A program made the translations under genes and the position numbers. The notes below the pieces were generated by a model. That model saw nothing but the letters and a program-made list of their open reading frames with translations, was not told where the DNA came from and did no database searches. A DNA stretch of 64,000 nt from Planoprotostelium fungivorum (Eukaryota; Evosea; Variosea; Cavosteliida; Cavosteliaceae). Where the stretch lies: the NCBI GenBank assembly GCA_003024175.1, contig MDYQ01000085.1, positions 37,187 through 101,186 on the forward strand. The letters run 5' to 3'. Shown one piece after another: positions 11,853 through 25,279 of the stretch (positions within the stretch are counted from its first letter, which is position 1; every line of letters starts with the position of its first letter).

Positions 11853-14800
11853 ATGAAGGACCTGGTGAGGTTCCTGGTGGTGGCTTTTCTCTTCAGCGCA
11901 TGTGCCGCACTGCAGAGAGACTTGCTATTGGATATATATCACACCACTGGGGGTGGGTTGCAGGAACATCATTTTGTCTAACATGGTGCAGGAGAAGCGT
12001 GGGGGAATAATACAGGGTGGGCTGATACGAACCAAAATGAGTGCCTCTTCTACGGCGTGACTTGTGATTCCGATGGAAGTATCACCTCTCTCGATCTTTC
12101 CAGGTATAATCACCACACATATCTTCACGACTTCTAAAACCATACAGAAACCTCTTATCTGGAAGCATTTCTGCGAGTCTCGGTCAACTGACACATCTCG
12201 TCCATCTGAATCTCAGCAACAATGCGGGTCTGACTGGCGACCTGCCTGACCTCAGCAACCTCACAAGTCTCAAGTCTATCGACCTCTCGCACACGCAGCT
12301 GACGAATCCGAGTAAGTCTCTTCCTCACACTAAGCCGAGCGACTAAAGAGAACAGCTGCGTTCGGGTCTTTGGCACAAGTCGAAGTTCTGAACCTCCACG
12401 GGACACAGATGTGGAGTGACTATCCGAGCGGGTTCCTAGAGATGAAGAACTTGACCGTATTTGACATCGGAGGGGTGAGTTGATGAACTCATCCGTCTCT
12501 GATGGAATTCAGTCTAAGCTATCCGGAGACATCGATTCTCTCGTTCTATTGATCAACAGCATAACGAGGCTCATCGTCTTGGACATGAGTGACAATAACT
12601 TCGAGGCATCCAATTATTTCGTCTTTCCAGCACAGTCACCAGACATCGAATACATCGATACGGGCTCCATCTCTCTCTTCCAACAGAGAACAGCGAAGAT
12701 TCCAGATGTTCCACTGAGAAAGCTCAAGCAATTGAGAATGCCACAGAAGCGCCTGACCGGTTCGATTCCAGGTGACGATCCTCTTTCATCACGCACCATG
12801 ATCATCATCCATCGATCATGCATTATCAACGCATCATCATCCGATCGTGAAAAGTCCGACTCATGAACGAATAGATGTCTTCGGACAGATAGAGTACGTC
12901 AACCTCGAAAGTAATTCCCTGACGGGAGACATTCCACCTTCTCTCTACAACTCTCCCTCACTCGTTCACATCGACCTCTCTGGCAACTCATTCGCTACAA
13001 ATCTGCCAAATCTTACCAGCGTGGACTTGAATTACATCGATATGAGCAGCAACAGGTCCGTACACTTCATCGAACGAAATCTGACGGAAAACTAGCTTCA
13101 GGGGACCCCTGCCCAGAGGTTGGGCTAATCTGACACGTCTGACCTATTTCGACGTCTCCAACAACAATCTGAATGGAGAATTGGTGGGAATATTCGACGG
13201 AATGATCAGTCTAGACACGATCAACGTCCAGTGAGTTTTCAACTCTTACCGTGATACCTCAACCTCTATTCTCATCATCATCTCAGGTTCAATTCTTTCA
13301 GTGGAATGATTCCAGATCTATTCAAACACGTGAAGAGATTCCTGGGAAATAATAATCAGCTCGAGGGTAACTTACCCTCATCCTTACTGCAGAGCGATTC
13401 TCTCGTAGAGATCAGATTATCCAGGAACTTTCTCAGCGGCAATCTACCAACGGAGTCTTCGGGTCTGAACAATCTCACCATCTTGGATCTATCCAGGGTG
13501 AGTACAAACGATGCATTCGCATCTTCAAGATCTGATCGACCACAGAACATGCTGACGGGTTCCATACCCTCTTGGATATCACAGAAGAGCAATCTACAGT
13601 CGATCTTTCTGCAGCAGGTGAGACTGCTTAGACATCGACATTGATGTCTGACGTGTGTAGAATCAACTGAGTGGGACCATTCCATCGAATCTGGGAAATC
13701 TGTACAACCTGAAAACCCTCAAGCTGGGTAGTAACCAAGTGATGACGTCTCGCATGATATCGCATGCTGACTCGAACAGTTGACCGGATCGATTCCATTG
13801 GAGTTGAGTAACTTGACCCTACTGACCAGTGAGATTCCGTCGAAATTTCGTGGTCTGACGTCATCAGCCCTGTCTGTACCCTCCAACGGCTTGACCGGCG
13901 GTGTTCCCGCCATTTTCAACCAACTATCTCTCAACACGCTCGACGTGAGCTACAACACACAGTTGGGTGGTACGCTCGACTTTCTCGTCAACGTCACTTC
14001 TCTGTATGATTTCTACGGCAGTCACTGCAGTTTCACTGGAAATATCCCGGAGCATATCGGTGGTGACCTCTTATTCGTGAGTCATTCCACACCTCATTTG
14101 ATCTCATTCTCTCTTCTCGCGGCCGTCCATTCATCAGGAAGATCAATTGATGATTTACAGACGTTCGATGTTGGATACAACCAACTGGGGGGAGATCTAC
14201 CTTATCTTCCGGCACAGACTGATCTCATACTGACCCACAACAACTTCACCGGACCGATACCAGTGAGATTTGTCGACGTCGACAACTCAACTGACGTTTG
14301 ACAGAGTCCTGGACCAGGAATGAACGTGCGTGACGTGTATTCTGACACCCTCTGAAAGTCTTTAGGTCTTTGATTTGAGTTACAATCGATTCAATGGATG
14401 TCTCGACTCGAAATACTATTGGGGTCTGACCATGGATCGTATTCTCCTCAACAATAACGAACTCACAAATTGTGGGCCCGGCATCTATGATCACAACGTG
14501 AGCGATGAGATGGATGTAGAGTGTGGATTGATCACTATCAGTTGAACCTCTTTGCTGAACAACAATTTATGACTTTGAACACGCTCGATCTGTCGAATAA
14601 TCGTTTTTTCGGAGAATTTACGAGGGCCACTTTCTCTGGATTGAGCGGCATCACTGAATTCAGATTGGCTGTGAGATTTCATACGAATTTCTAGTGTTGA
14701 TGTTCTTCAGGGTAATTCTTTCAGCGGACAATTTCCCATCGAATTTGGGGGAGCCAATCTGAGGGTAAAGAAAGAGATGGAAATTCGGCTGAAATCTCCA

Positions 14801-17800
14801 GATCTTCGACATCTCGAGGAACAGCTTCACGGGATACATTCCCCTCACTTCCGGCCAGCAGACTTCGCTCTCTATCGAAGTAATCAACGTCAGCCACAAT
14901 CAGGTGAAGATTCTCGAAACGGATGACCTCACGGATAATTGTTCGTCAGATGAGAGATGTCTTTCCTTCGAGTCTATCCAGTCTACCGTTGGTGTCTCTG
15001 GACCTGTCACACAATCTTCTCATCGGTACGATACCTTCTGCCATCGCTCAGTTCACTACGCTGACTGAGATCGCTGTGCAAGGAAACATGTTCCAGGGTG
15101 ATGCATACATCATATATCGCATACATCATCATTCTTCCCATGCAGTGAGATGAAAGACTGACGCAGAGCAGGTGACATACCGCAAGAGATCGGACAGCTG
15201 AGACAGCTGCTGTCGGTGAACATGAGTCAGAATGGACTGACAGCCATGTCACTGGACTTTGTCTCTTCTCTGGTCAACTTGCAGTCGCTTGACCTGTCGG
15301 ACAACAAGATCCAAGCGATGATACCCAGTGTGCTGGGTGAGTGTAGATTTGTTTAAAATGTCGCTAACGATGGTAGCGCCGACGATAACAGCCCTTGATC
15401 TGTCAAACAATAAGATCTATGGACAGATACCAGATTCCGTGTTCAATCTGCGAGCTTTAACACAACTCAGTCTGGTGAGTCGAAGAGATGTCGTGGAAAC
15501 TGAAGAACGTTCAGGGAAATAACACTCTTGAAGGCCAGATGAAGAATTTGTTAGGAGACCCGAGAGTAAGAATTGAATGGCTTCAAGAATATTCTGATGA
15601 TTCTACGGTAGATATTTGATGTCAGCCACAACCGACTGACAGGCGACGTGTCTTTCCTGTCGCAGATGTCATCTATCTCTGACCTGCGTCTCAACAACAA
15701 TCAGTTCAGTGGATCGCTGCCATCTCTGACGTCACGCAAGAACTTGTTGTATGTGAATGTGGTGAGTATAACGAACGTTGAATGTTGAACGTGTGTGACA
15801 AGAGACAGTCTGCAAACGAGCTGAGCGGACAGCTGTCAGACTTTACACAGCTGTTGTCGTTACAGTATCTCGACCTCAGGTGACGTCATCTTTGACGATG
15901 AGAATGTGTCGACTGATATATATCGTCAGCCGTAATCGGTTTAATGGTAGCATTCCATCATTCAGTGGATCACAGAGCATCATCCGACTAGATCTATCAC
16001 ACAATCTCATCCAATACGGTAGACAGGTGCGTCGTTTATCATATTTTGCATTTTCACTGATCGATCGTGATCTTCTTTTCTGACATGTGTTTGTAGATAT
16101 CTCTTCCATCAAAGACTGTCTGCTCTGTCGATGACAACCCTCTTCGCTGTCCTGTCGACTGGACCATTCTGAGTCAATGCAGAGGCATGTGTGAGGCAGT
16201 GGGCAACAACACAGTGCAGAGTGTAGACTTTCACATGCAAGGCGAGGTGTCTACCTTTGACTCAGCCGCTTTCCTTCGCACATTGTCACGCCTGGGCAAC
16301 ATCACACAATCTCGTCTGTCCATCAGCAGCCTGAGGTGATTTCTGTCGATTTGGGGGATGATCTGACGTGAGATCAGATCAGGCAGTGTCATTGCGACTG
16401 TCGATGTTCAACCATCAGCAGCAGGACAAGTGAACGAAGGGTCAGTGGAAGACACAGTACAAGTGTTGAAGAGCATACCGATGACAAGCTACGGAGAGGC
16501 AGGGTACAACTTGATCGATCCAGTGGGATCTACTGCATCAGTCGCACCAGTCAAAGGATCGAGCTCGAACACGGGGATCATAGTGGGTGTAGTGGGTGAG
16601 TCATCGGATATCACATCATCGAGTGTGAAATCAGGACCCAAAAAAGTCTGATTGAGAATACAGTTGGGTTCGTTGTCTTGGCCGTCATCGTAGTCGTGGC
16701 GTTCTTGTTGTACAGAAGACAGATGTCAAAGAGAGTGGGCCACGACCAGTTTGCCATGATCGATGTGTCGCAGCTCAACACTTCGACTGTCAAGAAGTCA
16801 CTGATCGACTTTGACGAGCTGAAGAGCATGCAAACGATTGGGTCAGGAGCTTTTGGCATCGTGTACAAAGCGAGATGGAGAGAGACATCAGTGGCTGTGA
16901 GTGATGAGAGTCGTAGTTCTGCGCTAAGATTTTGTAGGTGAAGCAGATCAGAGCCGAGTATGTGACAGAGGGGCAGTTGCGAGACTTCTTACGTGAAGTG
17001 GCCATTCTACAAGGATTGAAGAGTCATCCGAACATTGGTGATCACATCATCTGATCTCATCACTTTCTGACGGTAGATAGTGATGTTCATTGGAATGACA
17101 TTCCCTCCTCAGCCTCTCAGTCTCGTCACAGGTATCATCATTCTCAACATCACATCTTTCTGACATCTAGCTGATGACATACAGAGTTCTGTGGCGGAGG
17201 TGGATTGTTCGACTATCTGCGACAGAACGAGTGCACGATCGATCAGAAGGTCAAGTTTATGCTAGAGATAGCACTGGGTATGCTGCATCTGCACAAAGAG
17301 AAGGTAAGAAATGTGGATGTGATACACGGAGAGTGACTGGAAGCACAGGTGATACATCGAGATCTTGCAGTGCGTAACATCTTACTCAACTCGCATCTGG
17401 AAGCCAAGGTGAATGGTTGTGTGTCGTGTAGAATGGCTGACATGTTGTGAGGTTGCCGACTTTGGACTGTCACGAGAGCAGCACGACACAGCTGTTGCGT
17501 CGCAGACGCAGACGAGTGTGGGACCGCTGAAGTGGATGGCGCCAGAGGCCATACAGAACAGAGTGTACTCTGTCAAGTCTGACGGTAAGAACGAGATAGA
17601 GAGGCATGACTGACAAGAGACAGCGTTCTCTTTTGGAGTAGTAATGTGGGAAATTCTTGAGGTGAGATCAATTTCTGTCGTGATTTTGATGATGTGAACG
17701 ATCACGATCGTGATCACGAGATGGTGACCATAAGGAACGAGGACTGACAAATGTGCAGGTCAGTGAACCATGGCCTGATGTCGATCCGGTCAACGCAGCC

Positions 17801-18158
17801 GTTCGGATTGTGACGAAAGGAGAGCGTCTGCCCATTCCCAACGACTGTCCTCTGCCCGTGTCCGAACTCATGACAGGTCTTCTACAACGTCTCATCGACA
17901 TGTTCTGATGAGATGACAGCATGTTTCGAAACAGATCCAGTGGAAAGGCCAGACTTTGAGCTGATTTCAGCATCTCTGAAGGCTGAAGAAGATGTTAGCA
18001 AGGAGCGAATCGTCGTCCAGCATAAACCTGAGCAGTACAGCACCGGCCAATATGACAACACGGTTCAGACGTTCCAGGATGTGGAACTGCAGTATCAGCC
18101 GGTCACGACACGACCACCACAGACGAAAACGACTGAGGACGGAAGATCGCCAGTCTGA
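11853..18158 (+). CDS. LRR receptor kinase with tyrosine-kinase-like signatures (gene B)
   Basis: The predicted order is: signal peptide (MKDLVRFLVVAFLFSACAA), LRR cap, over twenty LRRs, a juxtamembrane Cys pair region, one membrane span (FVVLAVIVVVAFLLY, about 16670-16712), a protein kinase domain and a Gln/Tyr-rich tail. The kinase keeps the glycine loop (IGSGAFGIVYKARW), the VAVK lysine, HRDLAVRNILL, ADFGLSR and PLKWMAPEA. HRDLAVRN and KWMAPE are typical of tyrosine kinases rather than Ser/Thr kinases, although the TKL group cannot be excluded. The tail has repeated Tyr motifs (EQYSTGQYDN, LQYQPV). About thirty short introns interrupt the gene. The span 12609-15109 is near-identical to gene C including introns. 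The stop is the TGA at 18156-18158. Ligand unknown. Confidence 0.88.
12609..15109 (+). repeat. Gene-conversion tract(s), gene B copy
   Basis: Exons and introns here match 19141-21641 at a fixed offset of 6,532 bases. Two sub-tracts, about 12609-13449 and 13735-15109, show no difference in the stretches I compared. The interval between them (13450-13734) and both flanks differ at many sites, including introns. Confidence 0.8.
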
Positions 18159-18383
18159 TGAAGGAATAGATGCTGGCTGTTGTAACGATTGTCCCCTTGG
18201 TTTGATGAGCGTCACAAATGTTGGTGTCTCCACTTCAATTTGGTTCTATGCAATAAAATTATATCTCGATATTCCAAGGACCTGACAGAAGAAGCACCTT
18301 GGGCTTGAAGAGATCTACATTACGAACCTGTCACCTTACACCAGCGCCGCTCTCTCGAGAAGCCCAAAACAGCACGGGTATAG
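18159..18383 (+). repeat. Duplicated intergenic spacer, copy 2
   Basis: Counterpart of 11656-11852, with poly(A) signal AATAAA at 18252-18257. It leads into the promoter of gene C. Confidence 0.65.
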
Positions 18384-21300
18384 ATGAAGGACCTGAAGAT
18401 GTTCCTGGTGGTGGCCATTCTCTTCAGCGCATGTGCCGCACTGGAGAGGGACTTGCTGTTGGATATATATCACAACACTGGGGGTGGGTTGCAGGAACAT
18501 CATTTAGTCTAAAATGGTGCAGGAGAAGCGTGGAGGAATAATACGGGGTGGGCTGATACGAACCAAAATGAGTGCCTCTTCTACGGCGTGACTTGTGATT
18601 CCGATGGAAACATCACTTCCCTCGATCTTTCCAGGTAGAATCGTCGCACATCATTACGACTTCTAAAATTATACAGCAATCTCTTATCCGGGAGCATTCC
18701 TGCGGGCCTTGACCAGCTGACACATCTCGTCCATCTGAATCTCAGCAACAATGCGGGTCTGACTGGTGACCTGCCTGACCTGAGCAACCTCACAAGTCTC
18801 AAGTCTATCGACCTCTCGCACACACAGCTGACGAATCCGAGTGAGTCACTTCTTCCTCACACTAAGCCGAGTGGCTAAAGAGGGCAGCTGCGTTCGGGTC
18901 TTTGGCACAACTCGAAGTTCTGAACCTCCACGGGACACAGATGTGGAGTGACTATCCGAGTGGGTTTCTAGAGATGAAGAACTTGACCGTGTTTGACATC
19001 GGAGGGGTGAGTTGATGAACTTATCCGCCTCTGATGGAATTCAGTCTAAGCTATCCGGGGACATCAATTCTCTCGCTCAGATGATCAACAGCATAACGAA
19101 GCTCATCCTCTTGGACTTGAGTGACAATAACTTCGATACATCCAATTATTTCGTCTTTCCAGCACAGTCACCAGACATCGAATACATCGATACGGGCTCC
19201 ATCTCTCTCTTCCAACAGAGAACAGCGAAGATTCCAGATGTTCCACTGAGAAAGCTCAAGCAATTGAGAATGCCACAGAAGCGCCTGACCGGTTCGATTC
19301 CAGGTGACGATCCTCTTTCATCACGCACCATGATCATCATCCATCGATCATGCATTATCAACGCATCATCATCCGATCGTGAAAAGTCCGACTCATGAAC
19401 GAATAGATGTCTTCGGACAGATAGAGTACGTCAACCTCGAAAGTAATTCCCTGACGGGAGACATTCCACCTTCTCTCTACAACTCTCCCTCACTCGTTCA
19501 CATCGACCTCTCTGGCAACTCATTCGCTACAAATCTGCCAAATCTTACCAGCGTGGACTTGAATTACATCGATATGAGCAGCAACAGGTCCGTACACTTC
19601 ATCGAACGAAATCTGACGGAAAACTAGCTTCAGGGGACCCCTGCCCAGAGGTTGGGCTAATCTGACACGTCTGACCTATTTCGACGTCTCCAACAACAAT
19701 CTGAATGGAGAATTGGTGGGAATATTCGACGGAATGATCAGTCTAGACACGATCAACGTCCAGTGAGTTTTCAACTCTTACCGTGATACCTCAACCTCTA
19801 TTCTCATCATCATCTCAGGTTCAATTCTTTCAGTGGAATGATTCCAGATCTATTCAAACACGTGAAGAGATTCCTGGGAAATAATAATCAGCTCGAGGGT
19901 AACTTACCCTCATCCTTACTGCAGAGCGATTCTCTCGTAGAGATCAGATTATCCAGGAACTTTCTCAGCGGCAATCTACCAACGGAGTCCTCGGGTCTGA
20001 ACAATCTGACCATCTTGGATCTATCCAGGGTGAGTACAAACGACGCATTCGCATCTTCAAGATCTGATCGGCCACAGAACATGCTGACGGGTTCCATACC
20101 CTCTTGGATATCACAGAAGACCAATCTACAATCGATCCTTCTGCAGCAGGTGAGACTGCTTAGACATGGATGTTGACGTCTGACGAGAGTAGAATCAACT
20201 GAGTGGAACCATTCCATCGAGTTTGGGAAATCTGTACAACCTCGAGACACTCAAGCTGGGTAGTAACCAAGTGATGACGTCTCGCATGATATCGCATGCT
20301 GACTCGAACAGTTGACCGGATCGATTCCATTGGAGTTGAGTAACTTGACCCTACTGACCAGTGAGATTCCGTCGAAATTTCGTGGTCTGACGTCATCAGC
20401 CCTGTCTGTACCCTCCAACGGCTTGACCGGCGGTGTTCCCGCCATTTTCAACCAACTATCTCTCAACACGCTCGACGTGAGCTACAACACACAGTTGGGT
20501 GGTACGCTCGACTTTCTCGTCAACGTCACTTCTCTGTATGATTTCTACGGCAGTCACTGCAGTTTCACTGGAAATATCCCGGAGCATATCGGTGGTGACC
20601 TCTTATTCGTGAGTCATTCCACACCTCATTTGATCTCATTCTCTCTTCTCGCGGCCGTCCATTCATCAGGAAGATCAATTGATGATTTACAGACGTTCGA
20701 TGTTGGATACAACCAACTGGGGGGAGATCTACCTTATCTTCCGGCACAGACTGATCTCATACTGACCCACAACAACTTCACCGGACCGATACCAGTGAGA
20801 TTTGTCGACGTCGACAACTCAACTGACGTTTGACAGAGTCCTGGACCAGGAATGAACGTGCGTGACGTGTATTCTGACACCCTCTGAAAGTCTTTAGGTC
20901 TTTGATTTGAGTTACAATCGATTCAATGGATGTCTCGACTCGAAATACTATTGGGGTCTGACCATGGATCGTATTCTCCTCAACAATAACGAACTCACAA
21001 ATTGTGGGCCCGGCATCTATGATCACAACGTGAGCGATGAGATGGATGTAGAGTGTGGATTGATCACTATCAGTTGAACCTCTTTGCTGAACAACAATTT
21101 ATGACTTTGAACACGCTCGATCTGTCGAATAATCGTTTTTTCGGAGAATTTACGAGGGCCACTTTCTCTGGATTGAGCGGCATCACTGAATTCAGATTGG
21201 CTGTGAGATTTCATACGAATTTCTAGTGTTGATGTTCTTCAGGGTAATTCTTTCAGCGGACAATTTCCCATCGAATTTGGGGGAGCCAATCTGAGGGTAA

Positions 21301-24300
21301 AGAAAGAGATGGAAATTCGGCTGAAATCTCCAGATCTTCGACATCTCGAGGAACAGCTTCACGGGATACATTCCCCTCACTTCCGGCCAGCAGACTTCGC
21401 TCTCTATCGAAGTAATCAACGTCAGCCACAATCAGGTGAAGATTCTCGAAACGGATGACCTCACGGATAATTGTTCGTCAGATGAGAGATGTCTTTCCTT
21501 CGAGTCTATCCAGTCTACCGTTGGTGTCTCTGGACCTGTCACACAATCTTCTCATCGGTACGATACCTTCTGCCATCGCTCAGTTCACTACGCTGACTGA
21601 GATCGCTGTGCAAGGAAACATGTTCCAGGGTGATGCATCTTCATCTATCGCATACATCATCATTCTTCCCATGCAGTGAGAGGAAAGACTGACGCAGAGC
21701 AGGTGACATACCGCAAGAGATCGGACAGCTGAGACAGCTGCTGTCAGTGAACATGAGTCAGAATGGACTGACAGCGACGTCACTGGACTTTGTCTGTTCT
21801 CTGGTCAACTTGCAGTCACTCGACCTGTCGGAGAACAAGATCCAAGCGATGATACCCAGTGTGCTGGGTGAGTGTAGATCTATCTCAAACGTGCCTAAAC
21901 AATGGTAGCACCGACGATAACAGCCCTTGATCTGTCAAACAATGAGATCTATGGACAGATACCAGATTCCGTGTTCAATCTACGAGCTTTGACACAACTC
22001 AGTCTGGTGAGTCGAGGAGATTCCGTGGAAAACTCACAGAGTGTAGGGTAACAACAGCCTCGAAGGTCAGATGAGAGATCTGTTGGGAGACCCGAAGGTG
22101 AGAACACCGCTAATAGTAACCGATTCCGATTTTACGGTAGATATTTGACGTCAGCCACAATCGACTGACAGGCGATGTGTCTTTCCTGTCACAGATGTCG
22201 TCTATCTCAGACCTGCGTCTCAACAACAATCAGTTCAGTGGATCGCTGCCATCTCTGACGTCACGCAAGAACTTGCTGTATGTGGATGTGGTGAGTACAA
22301 CGTAGAGTGTTGAACGTGTGTGACAAGAGACAGTCTGCGAACGAGCTGAGCGGACAGCTGTCAGACTTTACACAGCTGCTGTCGCTACAGTATCTCGACC
22401 TCAGGTGATGTGATGATGAGAGCGTGTCGACTGATATATATGATCAGCCGTAATCGTTTCAACGGTAGCATTCCATCTTTCAGTGGATCACAGAGTATCG
22501 CTCGACTAGATCTATCACACAATCTCATCCAATACGGTAGACAGGTGCTGCTATTAGTCGTCATCTTCTTTTCTGACATGTGTTTGTAGATCTCTCTTCC
22601 ATCGAAGACTGTCTGCTCTGTCGATGACAATCCTCTTCGCTGTCCAGTCGACTGGACCATTCTGAGTCAATGCAGAGGCAGTTGTGAGGCAGTGGGCAAC
22701 AACACAGTGCAGAGTGTGGACTTTCACATGCAAGGCGAGGTGTCTACCTTTGACTCAGCTGCTTTCCTTCGCACACTGTCACGTCTGGGCAACATCACAC
22801 AGTCACGTCTGTCCATCAGCAGCCTGAGGTGGTTTCGAACGATTTGAGCGATGATCTGACGTGAGATCAGATCAGGCAGTGTCATCGCAACTGTCGATGT
22901 ACAGCCATCAGCAGCAGGACAAGCGAACGAAGGGTCAGTGGAAGACACAGTGCAAGTGCTGAAGAGCATACCGATGACAAGCTACGGAGAGGCAGGGTAC
23001 AACTTGATCGATCCAGTGGGATCTACTGCATCAGTCGCACCAGTCAAAGGATCGAGCTCGAACACGGGAATCATAGTGGGTGTAGTGGGTGAGTCATCAG
23101 ACATACGAGAACATCGAACATTTTACCTGATCATAATGTGATGAAAATTGACGATGGTGACCACAGTTGGATTCACTGCCCTAATCGTCATCGTGGTGGT
23201 GGCATTCCTGCTGTACAGAAAACAGATGTCAAAGAGAGTGGGCAACAACCAGTTTGCCATGATCGATGTGTCGCAGCTCAACACTTCGACTGTCAAGAAG
23301 TCGCTGATCGACTTTGACGAGCTGAAGAACATGCAAATGATCGGATCAGGAGCTTTTGGCATCGTGTACAAAGCGAGATGGAGAGAGACAGCAGTGGCTG
23401 TGAGTGATGGAGATGCAGTCATGCGCTGACGAGTGTTAGGTGAAGCAGATCAGAGCCGAGTATGTGACAGAGGGTCAATTGAAGGATTTCTTACGTGAAG
23501 TGGCCATTCTACAAGGACTGAAGAGTCATCCGAACATTGGTGATCACATCACATCGCTTCATCACATCATCAGATCATGAGCTCAAGTCGTGGTTTCTGA
23601 CGGTAGATAGTGATGTTCATTGGAATGACTTTTCCTCCTCAGCCTCTCAGTCTCGTCACAGGTATCATCATCTTTAACTTCACCTCTGTCTGACATCTAG
23701 CTGATGACATACAGAGTTCTGTGGTGGAGGTGGACTGTTTGACTATCTGCGACAGAACGAGTGCACGATCGATCAGAAGGTCAAGTTTATGCTAGAGATA
23801 GCGCTGGGAATGCTGCATCTGCACAAAGAGAAGGTGAGAAGTGTGGATGTGATGAAGGAGGAGTGACAGGAGGACAGGTGATACATCGAGATCTTGCAGT
23901 GCGTAACATCTTGCTCAACTCGCATCTGGAAGCCAAGGTGAATGGTTGTACGTCGTGTGGAATGGCTGACATGTTGTGAGGTGGCTGACTTTGGACTGTC
24001 ACGAGAGCAGCACGACACAGCTGTTGCGTCACAGACACAGACGAGTGTGGGACCGCTGAAGTGGATGGCGCCAGAGGCCATACAGAACAGAGTGTACTCT
24101 GTCAAGTCGGATGGTAAGAATGAAATGTAGAAACAGTGTGACTGATGAGAGACAGCGTTCTCTTTTGGAGTGGTGATGTGGGAGATCCTTGAGGTGAAAA
24201 TTCATACATCACCATGATCAAGATCACGAGATGATGATCATGAGAAAGCTCATCGATCGTTTAGGTCAGTGAACCGTGGGCTGATGTCGATCCGGTGAAC

Positions 24301-24685
24301 GCAGCCGTTCGAATTGTGACGAAAGGAGAGCGTCTGCCCATTCCCAACGACTGTCCTCTGCCCGTGTCCGAACTCATGACAGGTCATCTACAACGTCTCA
24401 CCGATGTGTTCTGATGAGATGACAGCATGTTTCGAAACAGATCCGGTAGATAGACCAGACTTTGAGCTGATATCAGCATCTCTGAGGGCTGAGGAAGAAG
24501 AAGGCAAAGAGCAAGTGGTGGTTCGACATCAACCCGAACAGTACAACACGAGGCAGTACAGTACGACGGTGCAGACGTTCCAAGATGCAGAGCATCAGTA
24601 CCAACCGGTTGCCCCGAGGCCTCGAACGGCTCCCGATGCACACACGAACGAATCGCCAAAGACGATTGACGATGATGTAATATAA
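18384..24685 (+). CDS. LRR receptor kinase with tyrosine-kinase-like signatures (gene C)
   Basis: Third member of the array, same architecture as gene B: signal peptide MKDLKMFLVVAILFSACAA, LRR cap, LRRs, a membrane span (FTALIVIVVVAFLLY, about 23165-23210), a kinase and a tail. Kinase motifs are intact: IGSGAFGIVYKARW, HRDLAVRNILL, ADFGLSR, PLKWMAPEA. The tail differs from gene B after the kinase (EQYNTRQYSTTVQ, HQYQPVAPRP) and ends DDDVI then TAA. Much of the ectodomain is an almost exact copy of gene B at a constant offset of 6,532 bases. A patch around 20114-20265 instead resembles gene A. Intron positions are shared across the array. Role inferred: cell-surface sensing with a cytoplasmic kinase output. 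Confidence 0.88.
19141..21641 (+). repeat. Gene-conversion tract(s), gene C copy
   Basis: Partner of 12609-15109. Identity stops abruptly after the bases GTGATGCAT near 21641, where gene B has ACATCATAT and gene C has CTTCATCTA. Confidence 0.8.
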
Positions 24686-24689
24686 ATAG

Positions 24690-25088
24690 TAAGAAATTCA
24701 TCAGATGATGATAGTGTGATGTATGTCGTTCGATTCGTCGGTCATGCGAGCCGATTTGGATGAGGTGGAGATTTTCTGAGATGGGATGGCCACAAGACAT
24801 CTGATGGAACGTCATTAGATTGGCGAACTCGATCGGAACTTCTCCTTTGAATAGAGACTGATAGAGAGAATGAGCCCTCGCAGGCTCATCCCACTGAGCT
24901 TTCGGATAAACTCTTTTCGGTGCATTGAACAGATAAATGAAATTGATCGACAATTTATAATGGAGGAAGAGAAGGGTGCTGGCGGTGGTGATGTGACGAA
25001 CGATCTCGTCCATCTTCTGATGCCGATCGGAAAGTAAAGAGTACAGAAACCATCTCAAAGTACCGTCCATCCCTCGTTCTGCAGACAC
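24690..25088 (-). CDS. Unrecognised open frame, convergent with gene C
   Basis: From an ATG at 25088 (or 25070) an open frame reads DGTLRWFLYSLLSDRHQKMD, then KLSINFIYLFNAPKRVYPKA and GEVPIEFANLMTFHQMSCGH. Its composition (mixed charged and aromatic residues, no low complexity) looks more like a real helical protein than a shadow. The frame has no stop before it runs into the 3' exon of gene C, so its true end or a last intron is not resolved. No family recognised. Confidence 0.35.
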
Positions 25089-25279
25089 GACTCATCATGA
25101 TGCGGCAATAAATTTCACAGTGAAAACGAGTCGAAATCTCAGGGCCCGAATCTTAAGACCCAGCCGAGGGCATGCATGCTGCCGACATCAAAGACCTCTC
25201 ATAGAACCACGCACGCACGCACGACACGAACGATACGGTGAGCCATGGTGCATGATGTTGGTATCTGAGACACTCAAAG

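Noticed and set aside
8504-24685. LRR array as bacterial or plant transfer
   Set aside because: Intron density, intron size and poly(A) signals match the neighbouring genes, and the kinase is not of the plant receptor type.
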